From the NCBI GenBank assembly GCA_029940175.1, contig JAOZRM010000009.1, positions 2,187-25,951 on the forward strand: a DNA stretch of 23,765 nt, read 5' to 3'. The translations under genes and the position numbers were made by a program. Below, one piece after another: positions 22,856 to 23,765 of this stretch. Source of the stretch: Candidatus Sabulitectum sp. (GTDB lineage Bacteria > Fermentibacterota > Fermentibacteria > Fermentibacterales > JCC-6). The first letter of the stretch is position 1; every line of letters starts with the position of its first letter. The notes under the pieces are model-generated. The model did not search any database and was not told the origin of the DNA. It saw nothing but the letters and a program-made list of their open reading frames with translations.

Positions 22856-23765
22856 ATGGAGCCCATTCGCAGCCTTGAGCAATTAAAAAAACACGCTAAA
22901 GATCTACCTTCAAGTGTGATCTCTGTGGTTCGTGCCGATGAAGTTGAAACCCTTTCCGCAGTTAAAGAAGCGGTTGAAGGCGGTATGGTTGAATGTATCC
23001 TGGTGGGACCGGAAGAGGGCATTCGTAAAGCTGCAGCTGAAGCCGACTTTGATATATCCGGTATCAGGGTAGTTAACACAGAGGGTGACAAGGAAAGCGC
23101 TGCAAAGGGTGTTGAACTTGTGCGGAATGGAGAAGCCCAGGTGCTGATGAAGGGCTTTGTGGCCACCAGTACTTTCCTGAAGGCTGTTCTTGATAAGGAA
23201 CACGGTCTTCGCGGGGAAGGCGTTCTCAGTCATGTGGCTGCTTTTGATGTTCCTTCATATCACAAGTTGCTTGTGATTACCGATGCTGCAATGAACATCG
23301 CACCTACCCTTGAACAGAAAAAGGGGATTCTTAATAATGCGGTAATTGTTGCCAAAGCTCTTGGCGTAGAGGTTCCCAAGTGCACATATGTCTGCGCAAA
23401 GGAAGTGCCATACGAAAAGATGCCCTGTACAATGGAAGCGGCAGAGATGCAGAAGATGGCAGATGCCGGAGAGTTCGGCGACATTCTTTTTGACGGTCCG
23501 CTGGCCCTTGACCTTGCAGTTTCACCGGTTGCAGTAAAGATTAAGAGAATTGAAAGCAAGGTTGCCGGAGATGCCGATGTGGTTCTTATGCCCGATATTG
23601 AAGCGGCAAATGTGCTTTACAAGGGGCTGATCTTCCTTGCAGGTTCTGAACTGGGAGCTGTGATAATGGGTGCAAAGAATCCAGTTGTTCTTACAAGCCG
23701 AGCAGACAGCGCCGAGAGCAAGCTCTGCAGCCTGGTTCTTAGCGCAGTTGTGGCTGCTTACCAGG
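22856..23765 (+). CDS. ptb: Phosphate butyryltransferase-like phosphotransacylase (3' end outside window)
   Basis: The frame runs 303 codons from ATG 22856 to the right edge without a stop, so the gene is nearly complete; family members are about 300 aa. The PTA_PTB family is recognisable from L-M-K-G-F-V-A-T-S-T-F-L-K-A-V-L (about 98-113), L-S-H-V-A-A-F-D-V-P, the I-T-D-A-A-M-N-I-A-P block, F-D-G-P-L-A-L-D-L-A and the C-terminal A-D-S-A-E-S-K motif. The T-D-A-A-M-N-I-A-P type is typical of phosphate butyryltransferase rather than acetyltransferase. It interconverts an acyl-CoA with an acyl phosphate, allowing ATP formation by a butyrate-kinase-type partner, which would be expected just downstream. 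GAGGAG lies 4 bases before the start. Real substrate may be butyryl, branched-chain acyl or acetyl. Confidence 0.88.
   Translation, partial: MEPIRSLEQLKKHAKDLPSSVISVVRADEVETLSAVKEAVEGGMVECILVGPEEGIRKAAAEADFDISGIRVVNTEGDKESAAKGVELVRNGEAQVLMKGFVATSTFLKAVLDKEHGLRGEGVLSHVAAFDVPSYHKLLVITDAAMNIAPTLEQKKGILNNAVIVAKALGVEVPKCTYVCAKEVPYEKMPCTMEAAEMQKMADAGEFGDILFDGPLALDLAVSPVAVKIKRIESKVAGDADVVLMPDIEAANVLYKGLIFLAGSELGAVIMGAKNPVVLTSRADSAESKLCSLVLSAVVAAYQ

Noticed and set aside
1..23765. CRISPR array, insertion sequence or prophage genes
   Set aside because: I saw no regularly spaced repeats, transposase, integrase or phage structural gene on either strand.

Overview
The window comes from an anaerobic bacterium of middling GC content. 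Bacterial-type Shine-Dalgarno sites, factor-independent terminators and NuoE/NuoF subunits argue against an archaeon. No gene fixes the phylum. The closest functional parallels I know are the Flx/Hdr and Bam-type electron-bifurcating gene sets of sulfate-reducing and syntrophic bacteria.

Region 1 (2-18149, + strand) is one very tight operon that begins before the left edge. It holds 14 genes, many overlapping by 1-8 bases, and all 14 encode flavin or iron-sulfur electron-transfer proteins. In order: a 5'-truncated HdrA; two tandem paralogous 4Fe-4S proteins of FrhB/FlxC-like type; MvhD; a full-length double-module HdrA of 1018 aa; a second MvhD; a FlxC-like, a FlxB/HydB-like and a FlxA/HydG-like protein; HdrC; an FrhB-type protein; an HdrA(N-terminus)-NuoE chimera; NuoF; and a NuoG(N-terminus)-HdrA(remainder) chimera of 1102 aa. 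I count 24 classical CxxCxxCxxxC motifs. No HdrB, hydrogenase or formate dehydrogenase catalytic subunit is present in the window. A perfect 21-bp stem terminator closes the operon.

The most unusual feature is the 3' block (12024-18149). It looks as if a nuoE-nuoF-nuoG(N) cassette sits inside an hdrA gene at about HdrA residue 122. The first HdrA segment (FAD dinucleotide loop plus first 4Fe-4S motif) is fused to NuoE. The rest of HdrA is fused behind a NuoG/HydA-like ferredoxin head. The two halves would have to assemble in trans, physically joining an NADH dehydrogenase module to an HdrA module. With FlxA upstream, the operon has two separate NAD(P)H entry points. This fits flavin-based electron bifurcation or confurcation among NADH, ferredoxin and an unidentified third partner.

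Region 2 (18212-20504, - strand) is a sulfur-handling group: tusA, a DsrE-family gene, a YeeE/YedE thiosulfate-type transporter and a second tusA. Its position beside an Hdr operon hints at sulfur or persulfide chemistry, but the two groups are convergent and separated by a terminator.

Region 3 (20505-21324) is about 800 bases without a convincing gene. It contains a tRNA-like 3' fragment, a run of nine G and the terminator of the next gene.

Region 4 holds lat (lysine 6-aminotransferase, - strand) and, divergently, a phosphate butyryltransferase-like gene that runs off the right edge.
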